37,465 nt of DNA, taken from a virus. Position numbers and translations under genes: made by a program. The DNA lies in the IMG/VR virus record IMGVR_UViG_3300024259_000089, positions 1 through 37,465 of that record. The stretch is one strand, 5' to 3'. Position 1 is the first letter of the stretch. Each line of letters opens with the position of its first letter. The notes under the pieces are model-generated. The model worked only from the letters and a program-made list of their open reading frames with translations, did no database searches and had not been told where the DNA came from. Below, in pieces: positions 1 through 7,408 of this stretch.

Positions 1-132
1 AAACCTAGAATGATAAAAATCCATTATTATTTACAAGGAGTATCTGGTGGTAGTTATATTCAAAAAATAGGTATAGTAGTATTTGAAGGAACTGTATTAA
101 AATTTAATAATCTTTTAAATTCTCTAAGTGCA
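1..132 (+). repeat. Left copy of the terminal direct repeat
   Basis: Bases 1-132 match 37335-37465 except for one extra A at 126/127 (TCTCTAAGTG here, TCTCTAGTG at the right end). The copy here keeps the reading frame of the split tail gene; the right copy would shift it 5 bases before the contig ends. This is what an assembly overlap of a circular or circularly permuted genome looks like. Confidence 0.9.
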
Positions 133-351
133 CCTTCTGGTGATAATGCAGTAGAAAATTTAGAAACAAATAAACCAAATGATGTAACAACTCCACTTCA
201 ACTAGGATCTCCTGGAGCAACAGGAGTAGGTCAAAAAATAGAAATAAATAGTATTAGTGAAACTGGATTTGTAATTAGAAGAGAAAGACAAGATCCTAAT
301 ACTACTTCTTTACATTCTAGGGTAAAAATATCTTTTGAAGCATTTGAATAA
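1..351 (+). CDS. Tail-tip structural protein, C-terminal part (gene split by the contig ends)
   Basis: This is the 3' part of a gene that begins at 36855. Base 1 is the first base of a codon, and the 131-base terminal repeat places it in frame with codon 161 of that gene. Joined across the repeat the product is 276 residues. An ATG at 10 could be mistaken for a start, but the reading frame is open through it from base 1. The part seen here is rich in Gly, Thr, Ser and Asn with alternating hydrophobic residues, as in beta-rich virion proteins. No catalytic motif is visible. The gene follows the baseplate-like genes 34723-36836, so a tail-tip or receptor-contact role is inferred from position only. 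Confidence 0.75.
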   Translation, partial: KPRMIKIHYYLQGVSGGSYIQKIGIVVFEGTVLKFNNLLNSLSAPSGDNAVENLETNKPNDVTTPLQLGSPGATGVGQKIEINSISETGFVIRRERQDPNTTSLHSRVKISFEAFE

Positions 352-385
352 TATAAATAATTAAATAATAATTAATAAAAAAAAT

Positions 386-676
386 ATGGTAGAAACATAT
401 CAATACAAATTAAAAGTAGATGTTACTGATGCAGATCAGTTAATATCATTGCCTGTTTTGAGAGATTTGAACATTAACGTTTCTCTAGCAACTGGTAATG
501 GTGCAGATGTTGCTTTCTCCTTCGATGGAGTAGTAGATGCAGATAGTAAAATATTATTAGGTGGTTCTGGTGAATATATTAAAATGCCTAAAAGTATTTT
601 CCTACATTTAAAATGCCCTACTGCTGGTAAAACATCAACAGTATATTTGACAGGTAATAAACAATTTAAAAGTTAA
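386..676 (+). CDS. Small structural protein of the tail-tip module, unknown
   Basis: The product has 96 residues with no signal peptide or membrane segment. The alternating pattern and Gly/Asp/Ser turns suggest a single beta-sandwich. Near residues 71-79 a Gly-Gly-Ser-Gly-Glu turn is followed by a hydrophobic strand and one Cys. The start follows an A-rich leader with no Shine-Dalgarno. It lies 34 bases after the split tail gene and 17 bases before a signal-peptide protein, so it probably belongs to the late structural operon. I do not recognise the family; a decoration or tail-tip accessory protein is only a positional guess. Confidence 0.7.
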   Translation: MVETYQYKLKVDVTDADQLISLPVLRDLNINVSLATGNGADVAFSFDGVVDADSKILLGGSGEYIKMPKSIFLHLKCPTAGKTSTVYLTGNKQFKS

Positions 677-693
677 TAATTAATTAAAATAAT

Positions 694-2133
694 ATGAAAA
701 AAATATTAGCTATTATAGGGATATTGGGTATTCTATTAATGCCTTTTAACTCTACAAAAGCACAATCTAGTGAACCAAATTTTTGGAGAAAAACTGATGA
801 TGCTATTTATCTTAAAAAAGATACTTGGACATTAGGAGATATAACTAACAAAATAACTGAAATTTGGGCTGACCTATTACACGTTGGTAGTGTTGTTATT
901 GATACAGTGGTAGATGGGTTTTTACACGTTCAAACAACTTCTACTTCTGCATTCCTAGTCGGTAATGACATAGATCTCGATATGTTTCAAGTAGATACTA
1001 CTAATAGTGAAATAAAATTTAATGTTCCTATTGGAACTGATATAGATGTTGGTGGATTTGCTACTACTAGCGTAGCTACTGGAAATATTACAACTGAAGG
1101 TACTTTAACTGTTAAAGGATCTACTGATTTACAAGGTGTCTTATTAGTTCAAGGAGGATTAAGTTCTAGTTCAACAATTTCAATAGCTAATGATGCTTGG
1201 TTTAGAGGTTATAATAATGCAGGAACTGATTATGTAAGTATGTTTAAAGTAAATACTGATGATGAAATAGATGTTGGAGCTACTTTAAATGTTGGTCCAA
1301 TAGAATTAGTAGAAGATTCTGGAGTAGTTACTCTAGTTAATTTACCTGTTAGTGCAACTCCTAGTGCAGGAGTAGAACAATCATATAGTATGGCAGTAGA
1401 TTCAAATACTATCTTAAAAGTTTATGCCGAAGCTGATGGGATTGGTGGTATTCAGAATCAAAAACTTGATTTTTCTAATACTCCAATAATCTTAAGTGAT
1501 GGTGGAGTATCAGCAGGAACTCAAACAGTACACTTTGCAAATGATACTAATTTAGGATTTTATAGAAATTCATCTGATAGTATTAGGTTCACTGTTGGTT
1601 CTAGTTATTGGGATATGACATCTAATGTTTTTTCTTCTACTGGTAGTGCAGGTGGTCAAATAAAAAAAGCTACAGGTAGTTTTACAAACCCAACTTTGAC
1701 TTATTCAGGTGATACAAACACTGGTGTAGGTTTTGGAGCATCGGACTCTGTAAGTTTAATAGCTGGAGCAAATGAAATAGCTAGATTTACTTATGATGGT
1801 TCAAATGGTTATGTAGAAGAGCAAGGCGGTAAGAAATATAAATCATATTTCCAAACTGGTGCTACTCATACAGCCACTGAATCAGATTATACAATCTTTA
1901 ATCAATATTCAAATACAGGCATTTCTACTACCACTCTACCAGCTTTAACAGTTGGAACAGCCACAGGAACAGCTATTACAATTATTGATGATGATGGTAA
2001 TGCTTCTGGAAACTATATTAGAGTTGATGCTAGTGATGGAAAAACAATTAATGGTAATGCTTTCGATACAATATCAGGTGATTATAATTCTATTGAATAT
2101 ATATTTAATGGTACAAATTGGAGAATTAAATAA
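694..2133 (+). CDS. Secreted fibre-like protein with N-terminal signal peptide
   Basis: The product has 479 residues. Residues 1-24 form a classic Sec signal peptide: Lys-Lys, a hydrophobic core, then Thr-Lys-Ala-Gln as a likely cleavage site. The rest is beta-rich and low in charge. Stretches of the form TGNITTEGTLTVKGS near residues 129-150 resemble the fibre repeats of large surface proteins in Patescibacteria and tail fibres elsewhere. No enzyme motif is visible. The start has an AAATAATATG leader without Shine-Dalgarno. A signal peptide on a fibre-like phage protein is unusual, because virion fibres assemble in the cytoplasm. It is followed by two more exported or anchored proteins, so a host-surface role is possible. 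Confidence 0.75.
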   Translation: MKKILAIIGILGILLMPFNSTKAQSSEPNFWRKTDDAIYLKKDTWTLGDITNKITEIWADLLHVGSVVIDTVVDGFLHVQTTSTSAFLVGNDIDLDMFQVDTTNSEIKFNVPIGTDIDVGGFATTSVATGNITTEGTLTVKGSTDLQGVLLVQGGLSSSSTISIANDAWFRGYNNAGTDYVSMFKVNTDDEIDVGATLNVGPIELVEDSGVVTLVNLPVSATPSAGVEQSYSMAVDSNTILKVYAEADGIGGIQNQKLDFSNTPIILSDGGVSAGTQTVHFANDTNLGFYRNSSDSIRFTVGSSYWDMTSNVFSSTGSAGGQIKKATGSFTNPTLTYSGDTNTGVGFGASDSVSLIAGANEIARFTYDGSNGYVEEQGGKKYKSYFQTGATHTATESDYTIFNQYSNTGISTTTLPALTVGTATGTAITIIDDDGNASGNYIRVDASDGKTINGNAFDTISGDYNSIEYIFNGTNWRIK

Positions 2134-2145
2134 TAAAATAATTAT

Positions 2146-2703
2146 ATGAAAAAAATATTATTTATATTCGCAGTAATAATCGCAATAGCAATATCTTATT
2201 TTAGTGCTAATGCTTATCGAACTTCTTATAATCAAAATTTTAAGGTAGATGGAGATTTAGAAGTAACTGAAGACATTATTAGAGATAATGAAAGAGGAGT
2301 AATTAATTTATCAACTGCTTCAACTACATTATTAGCAAGTATAGATACTTATTATCAGATTAATGGCGATTTTTCAGATGGATTAAATAACGATTTTACA
2401 TTAGCTTCTGATGGAACTTTAACTTACATAGGAGAAGGTGGAGAGTTTTTATTAAATGGAGTAAGTGATTTAGCAGTAGATAAAGCTTGTGAAACTACTT
2501 ATGCTTTATATCTAAATGGTGCTTTAGTAACTGGTGCTGTAACTCCTCATACTTTTTTAGCTAGTTCAAAGGTTTCGAATATTAGTATTACTGGTATAGT
2601 TCAATTATCAACTAATGATTATATGAATGTATATGCTAAATCAGATACTATAAATACAACTATTGATGTGGGTAAATTAACAGTAACCTTTTGGGGAGAA
2701 TAA
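2146..2703 (+). CDS. Exported or membrane-anchored protein, unknown
   Basis: The product has 185 residues. Residues 1-23 are a signal peptide or N-terminal anchor (Lys-Lys, long Ile/Ala core, Ser-Ala-Asn-Ala). Next comes a short stretch, FKVDGDLEVTEDI (about 32-44), like the start of the fibre repeats in the preceding protein, then a compact beta-rich domain with one Cys at about residue 113. It begins 12 bases after the preceding gene stops and shares its AT-only leader. I do not recognise the C-terminal domain. It probably works with the neighbouring signal-peptide proteins on the cell surface or tail tip. Confidence 0.7.
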   Translation: MKKILFIFAVIIAIAISYFSANAYRTSYNQNFKVDGDLEVTEDIIRDNERGVINLSTASTTLLASIDTYYQINGDFSDGLNNDFTLASDGTLTYIGEGGEFLLNGVSDLAVDKACETTYALYLNGALVTGAVTPHTFLASSKVSNISITGIVQLSTNDYMNVYAKSDTINTTIDVGKLTVTFWGE

Positions 2704-2719
2704 TAAATAACTTTAAAAT

Positions 2720-4606
2720 ATGAAAATATTAGACAAAATATTAGAACATCCTAAAACAACTGGAATTATAGGTAGTATTATAATGCTAGTATTTTTAGGT
2801 CTAGGTATTAGGAATAGTTGGCAAAACTTACCAGAAGAACCTTTAGGAAGTGCTATAGTTGATTCACAAAATTTAATTACAAATGGTGATTTTAGTAATG
2901 GAGCAATCGGATGGACAGAAGGTGCTTCTTGGACTATAGCAAGTGGAAAAGCTACTTTTGATGATACTACTGGTAATAATGCCTTAGATACATCAGCTTC
3001 AATTACAATAGTTAGTGGTAGAAAATATAGAGTTAGTTTTGATATCTTAGATTTATCTGCTGGTTCTGCATATATAGCTTTTGCTAAAGAAGGAAATCAA
3101 CCATTATTTCGTAGTGGAACTTATCAGCTATATCCATTAGGAAGATACTCAGCTGAATTAACTGCTGAAAATAATGCAACGAAAGTAAGAATTTATGCAA
3201 GTGTAGATTCTGGTTCTGCTTTTGCTATTGATAATATTTCAATAGTAGATATTACTAATAAACTCCAAATAGATGCTAGCGATTTAATCACTAATGGAGA
3301 TTTATCTGAACATACTGGAGATGATTTTGATGATTGGTCAGAAGCAGGAATTACTCATCAATCTGATGCTAATTTTGACAATTTTGCCAGAATAACTCAT
3401 AGCGGCTCAACTGTTTATCTTTCTCAAGCTATTTCTGAATTTGATGTTGGTAAGACATTTAGATTATCTTATTGGGCTAAAACAGATAATGTAGCTACAG
3501 TATTTAGAGTTCAATTAGGGGCAGGCGTTCCAGCTACTCAAGTTTTAACAACTTCTTGGAAGTTTTATAGCTATGAACAAGTTGCTACTGGTGCAGGAGC
3601 TTTATATTTTATTAATTATACAAATGGTAACTATGTTGACATAACAAATATAAAATTAGTAGAAACTACTAATAAATATTCGACTGGTTCTTTAGTTAAA
3701 GGATTAGTATTCGATATGCCACTTTATAGTCCTTATACAAAAGCAGGTAGCGATTTAATTGCTAATGGAGATTTTAGTGATTGGACAGGAGATGATCCTG
3801 ATGATTGGACAGTATTCGGAGAAGATGTTAGTAATTATGTTGATAGAGATGGAACAAACGATATTGCTCATTTAGTTAGTAACGGAGGTTTAATTGGAAT
3901 ATTACAAAATCCTTTTATAATCGGTAAAAGTTATCAATTAAAAATAAATGTAACTGAAATTACTAGCGGAGGGTTAAATGTTCTTGTTACTGGTGGATTA
4001 GGGATGGTTGATACGATTACAGCAACAGGTATCCATACTTATAATTTTACAGCAACAGGTATCCAAGTTCAATTTTATAGAAGTGGTACTACTGATTTAA
4101 AATTTACTGATATTACAGTTAAAGAAATAGATGGAACTACTTTAGATAAAACTCCTTATGGAAATGATGGTATGGTTGATGGTGCTACTATAGGAACAGC
4201 CTCTACTACTTTTGATGGAACTGATGATTATATAGATATTGGAAATACAAATAGAGAATTAAAAACAATTAGTTTTTGGGAAAAAAATGGAACTATTCAA
4301 AAAATGATTGACCTTGATGGTGGAACTCATTATATAGAAACTAAATCTGGTCCAGCAATAAGTGCCTTCGGATTTATAGATCCTACTTTTTATATAAATT
4401 CAGTTGAAACTAGCGTAATAGATAGTAATTGGAATCATATAGTTATTACTACCAATACTAATTTTACTGTTAATGATATGGACATAGGTAGAGTATCTAC
4501 TGGCTATTTTGATGGAGATTTAGCTGATATTAAAATATGGAATAGAGTATTAACAACTGCTGAAATAGAATTGCTTTATGATAAATCAAAACATAAATAT
4601 CAATAA
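2720..4606 (+). CDS. Membrane-anchored multidomain adhesin-like protein (CBM-like repeats plus LamG)
   Basis: The product has 628 residues. Residues 13-30 form one transmembrane segment. Three domains follow, each opening with a Leu-Ile-x-Asn-Gly-Asp-(Phe/Leu)-Ser motif at about 52, 189 and 347, typical of CBM4/9-like carbohydrate-binding jelly rolls. The C-terminal part (about 470-620) is a concanavalin/LamG-type domain with TPYGNDG, TFDGTDDYIDIG and an ending IKIWNRVLTTAEIELLYD. This arrangement is known from Patescibacteria surface proteins and some phage tail proteins. A glycan-binding role is inferred. A short direct repeat (about 17 bases, twice between 4017 and 4071) encodes TATGI. The membrane anchor argues for display on the infected cell rather than only on the virion. 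Confidence 0.8.
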   Translation: MKILDKILEHPKTTGIIGSIIMLVFLGLGIRNSWQNLPEEPLGSAIVDSQNLITNGDFSNGAIGWTEGASWTIASGKATFDDTTGNNALDTSASITIVSGRKYRVSFDILDLSAGSAYIAFAKEGNQPLFRSGTYQLYPLGRYSAELTAENNATKVRIYASVDSGSAFAIDNISIVDITNKLQIDASDLITNGDLSEHTGDDFDDWSEAGITHQSDANFDNFARITHSGSTVYLSQAISEFDVGKTFRLSYWAKTDNVATVFRVQLGAGVPATQVLTTSWKFYSYEQVATGAGALYFINYTNGNYVDITNIKLVETTNKYSTGSLVKGLVFDMPLYSPYTKAGSDLIANGDFSDWTGDDPDDWTVFGEDVSNYVDRDGTNDIAHLVSNGGLIGILQNPFIIGKSYQLKINVTEITSGGLNVLVTGGLGMVDTITATGIHTYNFTATGIQVQFYRSGTTDLKFTDITVKEIDGTTLDKTPYGNDGMVDGATIGTASTTFDGTDDYIDIGNTNRELKTISFWEKNGTIQKMIDLDGGTHYIETKSGPAISAFGFIDPTFYINSVETSVIDSNWNHIVITTNTNFTVNDMDIGRVSTGYFDGDLADIKIWNRVLTTAEIELLYDKSKHKYQ

Positions 4607-4607
4607 T

Positions 4608-4904
4608 ATGAATAAAAAAAGACAAAAGTTAAAAACAAAAAAAGTATTAATAATAATTGGTATTGTATTAATACTATCTTTTGGTGCTGATATAATCAGC
4701 AAAAATAATAATCCTATTGGAAAAGTAGAACAAGCCGGAGCTGAAAGTGATGTCTATGATGCAATAGTTGATGATGAAATAGAATTAGTAGAACTAGATC
4801 TAAATCAACAAAAAGAAGTGATTGGAGAAATCCAATTAAGATTAGAAGGTAATCATACTATCACAAATGTCAATGGTAATTTATTAAACTCATTAATTAA
4901 TTAA
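4608..4904 (+). CDS. Small exported or membrane-anchored protein, unknown
   Basis: I chose the ATG at 4608 because it directly follows the preceding stop (4606) and has the same AATAATATG context as its neighbours; an in-frame ATG at 4578 would overlap the LamG gene. The 98-residue product has a Lys/Arg-rich start, a hydrophobic segment (about residues 13-30) and an acidic region near residues 45-70. It is the fourth consecutive protein with an N-terminal export or anchor signal. No family is recognised. Confidence 0.6.
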   Translation: MNKKRQKLKTKKVLIIIGIVLILSFGADIISKNNNPIGKVEQAGAESDVYDAIVDDEIELVELDLNQQKEVIGEIQLRLEGNHTITNVNGNLLNSLIN

Positions 4905-4916
4905 TTAAATAAACAT

Positions 4917-5120
4917 ATGGAATCAAAAAGATTTACATTGAACAGTATTGATTGGAAGAAATTAGGCTTAGGCTTATTAATTGCTCTAGGAGGTGCTTTA
5001 GCTACTTATTTGCAAGAAACAATACCTAGTGTTGATTTTGGAGCTTATACAGGGATTGTAGTTGCTATAAATAGTGTTCTAGTTAATGCTATTAGGAAAT
5101 ATTTAACTGAAATAAAGTAA
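4917..5120 (+). CDS. Holin-like small membrane protein
   Basis: The product has 67 residues. A short charged N-terminus precedes a hydrophobic helix (about 17-33, Gly/Ala/Leu-rich). A second hydrophobic stretch (about 43-58) ends in a basic tail, AIRKYLTEIK. The size and the pattern of two weak membrane segments match phage holins, which permeabilise the membrane to time lysis. It opens the lysis module, 12 bases after the previous gene and just before a coiled-coil membrane protein with a strong ribosome site. Assignment rests on size, topology and position, not on a family signature. Confidence 0.55.
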   Translation: MESKRFTLNSIDWKKLGLGLLIALGGALATYLQETIPSVDFGAYTGIVVAINSVLVNAIRKYLTEIK

Positions 5121-5134
5121 GGAGGACTAATTAA

Positions 5135-5410
5135 ATGAAAAGAGATCAATATACATTAACTTTAGTAGCAATTTTCATAACCGTATTATTAGCAGTAGGA
5201 GGAGCTTCTTGGGCTGTATCTTCTAGGATTGATAAGATTAAAGATATGATCTATGAAAAAAATAATGAATTAGTTAAAGAGATAGGTAATCTTTCTGGTA
5301 GAGTTGGAAGTTTAGAAACAATATTTTTAGATATAAAGAAAAGTCCTGTTAGCTTAAATAAAGCAATAACAAATTTAAAAGAATATGCCTACAAAAATTC
5401 AGATAATTAG
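5135..5410 (+). CDS. Membrane protein with coiled coil, lysis-associated
   Basis: The product has 91 residues. Residues 8-29 are a transmembrane helix. Residues 30-65 look like an amphipathic coiled coil (SSRIDKIKDMIYEKNNELVKE, then Leu/Ile heptads). The layout resembles XhlA-type haemolysin/holin partners or an inner-membrane spanin-like protein; I cannot tell which. The start has a strong AAGGAGG site (5119-5125), in contrast to most genes of this genome. Its 3' end overlaps the next gene if that gene starts at 5385, which suggests coupled translation. Confidence 0.6.
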   Translation: MKRDQYTLTLVAIFITVLLAVGGASWAVSSRIDKIKDMIYEKNNELVKEIGNLSGRVGSLETIFLDIKKSPVSLNKAITNLKEYAYKNSDN

Positions 5411-5654
5411 AATGATAATTATAGGCATAATAAGTCTTATAATTTCTTTGTATCTTTGTTTATTTGTATTTGCGAAGATAAAGAAATTAGAGGATGGCCT
5501 TGAATATGCTTTTTGTATCGGTGGTGATAAGGGCTGTGAAATAGTTGGTACTCTAAATGAAGGTTGTAATAGAGTGAGCCCTCACTACAAATTATATATT
5601 GAATGTAAAGAAGATTATAAAATATTTGGAAAGGATAAAAATTTATATAAATAG
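5385..5654 (+). CDS. Cysteine-containing membrane-anchored small protein
   Basis: The product has 89 residues from the ATG at 5385, or 80 from the ATG at 5412; both lack a clear ribosome site. One long hydrophobic segment near the N-terminus is followed by a short soluble domain with four Cys (about residues 43, 50, 61 and 73), suitable for two disulfides outside the membrane. It overlaps the preceding coiled-coil gene by 26 bases if the first start is used. Overlapping membrane proteins beside a holin recall spanin pairs, but no lipobox is visible, so this remains a guess. Confidence 0.55.
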   Translation: MPTKIQIIRMIIIGIISLIISLYLCLFVFAKIKKLEDGLEYAFCIGGDKGCEIVGTLNEGCNRVSPHYKLYIECKEDYKIFGKDKNLYK

Positions 5655-5663
5655 GAGGTTATT

Positions 5664-5837
5664 GTGAAATTTAGTGAATATCTGAAAATCAGGGAAGATG
5701 AAAGATTTGCTACTATTTCATCCTTATTGGCTGAAATAGCAGTATTGGAAAGTAAGCTAATGGAACTTTCTATGGCTTATAAAGAAGTAACAGGCAACCA
5801 TCATCAAGCAGGTTTCATAATTAAGGAGGAGAAATGA
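5664..5837 (+). CDS. Small helical protein with GTG start, unknown
   Basis: The 57-codon frame starts with GTG at 5664, placed by AGGAGG at 5653-5658 with a 5-base spacer. It ends at TGA 5835-5837, overlapping the ATG of the next gene in an ATGA junction. The product is a short amphipathic helix (SLLAEIAVLESKLMELSMAY) with a His-His pair near the C-terminus. There is no membrane segment. The good ribosome site and 4-base overlap make it a convincing small gene. Function is unknown. Confidence 0.6.
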   Translation: MKFSEYLKIREDERFATISSLLAEIAVLESKLMELSMAYKEVTGNHHQAGFIIKEEK

Positions 5838-5986
5838 AAGATTTTAATTACCACTTTACCAGTATTAAAAAAGATCATTGTGAAATATGCCAAGATGATG
5901 TATTACACGACACAGGATTTGAATTAATATCTGATAAAGAAGTAAAACAGTGCTTACGTTGTGGCAAAATTACCATAGCAAAGTAA
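5834..5986 (+). CDS. Small zinc-ribbon-like protein
   Basis: The product has 50 residues. The start overlaps the previous stop (ATGA) and has an AAGGAGGAG site just upstream. Two CxxC pairs (Cys-Glu-Ile-Cys near residue 16 and Cys-Leu-Arg-Cys near 42) would bind one zinc ion, as in small phage zinc ribbons. A DNA-, RNA- or protein-binding role is possible, but nothing more specific can be read. Confidence 0.6.
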   Translation: MKDFNYHFTSIKKDHCEICQDDVLHDTGFELISDKEVKQCLRCGKITIAK

Positions 5987-5992
5987 AACAAA

Positions 5993-6020
5993 GGGGTGGC
6001 ATCAGTCATAAGTCCACCCT
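5993..6020 (+). other. Hairpin after the small zinc-ribbon gene
   Basis: GGGTGG (5994-5999) pairs with CCACCC (6014-6019), extended by a G-T pair, with a 14-base loop. There is no U-run after it, so it is not a standard terminator. It may protect the 3' end of the upstream mRNA or reduce read-through. Confidence 0.45.
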
Positions 6021-6038
6021 AAACCTAAATTTATAAAG

Positions 6039-6070
6039 TTAGTATCTGTCTCATTTTAAATAGATACTAA
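6039..6070 (+). promoter_or_regulatory. Perfect 9-bp inverted repeat upstream of the protease gene
   Basis: TTAGTATCT (6039-6047) and AGATACTAA (6062-6070) are perfect complements separated by 14 bases, ending 15 bases before the ATG at 6086. It could be an operator or a 5' UTR hairpin controlling the protease. No consensus promoter is visible next to it. Confidence 0.5.
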
Positions 6071-6085
6071 GTAATAACTTAATAT

Positions 6086-7132
6086 ATGAAAGAAAAAACA
6101 TTAAGTATCTACAATGAAGAAGAACAATTTATATGTAGAACAAAGAAAGATCCTAAAGATAGGAATATTTTTAGAGTTTCTGGAATAAGAAAACCTTTAG
6201 TAGTTCCTAAAAAACATTTTGATTTTGTAGATGATATGCCAGTAAAGAATCAGTATCAAAGAGGTAGCTGTTCATCTCAAGGTGGAACTCATCATAAAGA
6301 GAGACAAGAAAAGATTAAAGGATCAGCTAGATTTGGAATGGTTCAATCTAAATTGTTAGAAGGTAATAAAAAAGAATGGGGATATGCAAGTTTAATAATG
6401 AAAGCCTATCACAAGATAGGAATGTGTGTTGAAAGTCTTTTGCCAGAGCCATCATCCAGTATGTCTTGGCTTGAGTATGTTAATCCTGATGTTATAACTC
6501 AAGAAATGCTAGACAGTGCCAAAGAACATAAATCAGGAAGTTATTGGAGAATTAATCCAGATGCAAATAATACAATAGTAGATACTCTAAGAAGAGAGCT
6601 ACACGAAGGTAAGAGTGAAAGTAGAACTATTGTATTATCTTTAAAATGGTATTTAAAATTTAATAATAGATATATAGGTAAAGCAGGTGTGCTTCCAGAT
6701 AAATCACAAGCTGGAAGATTTGTCGGCGGACATTTAACTGAATTAGTAGATTTTGATGACTACAAGGAACAATTTAAAGTAAAGAACAGTTATAGTAAAC
6801 ACTATGGAGATGGTGGCTTCTTCTATATTCCTTATTCATTGCTTCCAAAGATAATGATGAGTGCTTATACCTCTTTAGATTTACCACCAAAACTAGCAGT
6901 TGATAATAGATATGGAGAAATAAGAACTTGGACTAGCTTTATGAGAGAAAGAGCTTTTGCTTTTAATGCTTGGTTATTCGGTCAAATAAATAGGCTTCCT
7001 AGTAATAGAGAAATATCAGCATTAGCTTATGGCTACTGGGATTTTGAATCAGTGTTTAGAGGTAAGGTTGGAGATAAATGGTTGAATATGACTAAACCAG
7101 AGTATCAAAAGAAATATGGAATCACAAACTAA
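6086..7132 (+). CDS. Papain-like (C1-type) cysteine peptidase, candidate lysis enzyme
   Basis: The product has 348 residues. PVKNQYQRGSCSSQ (52-65) matches the papain active-site region, with oxyanion Gln56 and nucleophile Cys62 at the family spacing of six. Near 214-222, GGHLTEL supplies His216, and VKNSYSKHYGDGGFFYI (232-248) supplies Asn234 in the place of papain's KNSWG...GYF motif. So the full Gln-Cys-His-Asn set is present. Residues about 275-348 are an extra C-terminal domain without a recognised motif. There is no signal peptide. Coming straight after the holin-like cassette and before a terminator, it could act as an endolysin-like peptidase, but papain-fold phage lysins are not the usual type. 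A virion or host-protein protease is the main alternative. Confidence 0.75.
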   Translation: MKEKTLSIYNEEEQFICRTKKDPKDRNIFRVSGIRKPLVVPKKHFDFVDDMPVKNQYQRGSCSSQGGTHHKERQEKIKGSARFGMVQSKLLEGNKKEWGYASLIMKAYHKIGMCVESLLPEPSSSMSWLEYVNPDVITQEMLDSAKEHKSGSYWRINPDANNTIVDTLRRELHEGKSESRTIVLSLKWYLKFNNRYIGKAGVLPDKSQAGRFVGGHLTELVDFDDYKEQFKVKNSYSKHYGDGGFFYIPYSLLPKIMMSAYTSLDLPPKLAVDNRYGEIRTWTSFMRERAFAFNAWLFGQINRLPSNREISALAYGYWDFESVFRGKVGDKWLNMTKPEYQKKYGITN

Positions 7133-7202
7133 ATTACTATTATATTTAGGAATAATAATTATAGTAATAATAGTTAGAGGATTTTGTAAAATTAAAAAAT
7201 AA
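7116..7202 (+). CDS. Possible 28-residue single-pass membrane peptide
   Basis: The ATG at 7116 lies in the last codons of the protease gene in another frame; the stop is at 7200-7202. The product is one hydrophobic helix (LLLYLGIIIIVIIV) with a basic tail. The AAATATG context is typical for this genome and it is the last frame before the terminator at 7302. A small lysis accessory protein is possible, but chance is not excluded in such AT-rich sequence. Confidence 0.35.
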   Translation: MESQTKLLLYLGIIIIVIIVRGFCKIKK

Positions 7203-7301
7203 TTTCTGGCAGAGCTGGGGGAATTTTCCGGAATTAACATACAAAATAGTTTATAAAAAAAAGAGTAAAATATAAATTACTTTTAAATAAATATGTTTTG
7301 G

Positions 7302-7326
7302 GAGAGGATTAGTTCCTCTCTTTTTT
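7302..7326 (+). terminator. Rho-independent terminator of the late operon
   Basis: GAGAGGA (7302-7308) pairs perfectly with TCCTCTC (7314-7320) around a 5-base loop, followed at once by six T. It closes the tail/lysis transcription unit. Confidence 0.9.
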
Positions 7327-7356
7327 GTTGATAGATAAAAGATATGGAAAAACTAC

Positions 7357-7385
7357 TTGACAGGCTTTAAAAATTAATATATAAT
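7357..7385 (+). promoter_or_regulatory. Consensus sigma-70-type promoter for the replication operon
   Basis: TTGACA (7357-7362), a 17-base spacer and TATAAT (7380-7385) are both exact consensus hexamers at optimal spacing. Transcription would start near 7391. It lies 31 bases after the late-operon terminator and directs transcription into the structured leader and the replisome organizer gene. Confidence 0.9.
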
Positions 7386-7408
7386 TTTAATAGGTTTTAA
7401 AAGCCTGT
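7360..7408 (+). promoter_or_regulatory. Candidate operator: dyad flanking the -10 box
   Basis: ACAGGCTTTAAAA (7360-7372) has its reverse complement, with one extra A, at 7395-7408. The two arms start in the -35 box and end about 17 bases after the expected transcription start. This placement suits a repressor bound at both arms or a DNA loop. The right arm would also be in the transcript. The regulator is unknown; the HTH protein at 10199 is one candidate. Confidence 0.55.

Noticed and set aside
7116-7240. Minus-strand frames in 7049-7240 and other minus-strand frames across the window
   Set aside because: They lie antisense to well-supported genes or AT-rich spacers and show low-complexity Leu/Ile/Phe/Ser translations with no motif.
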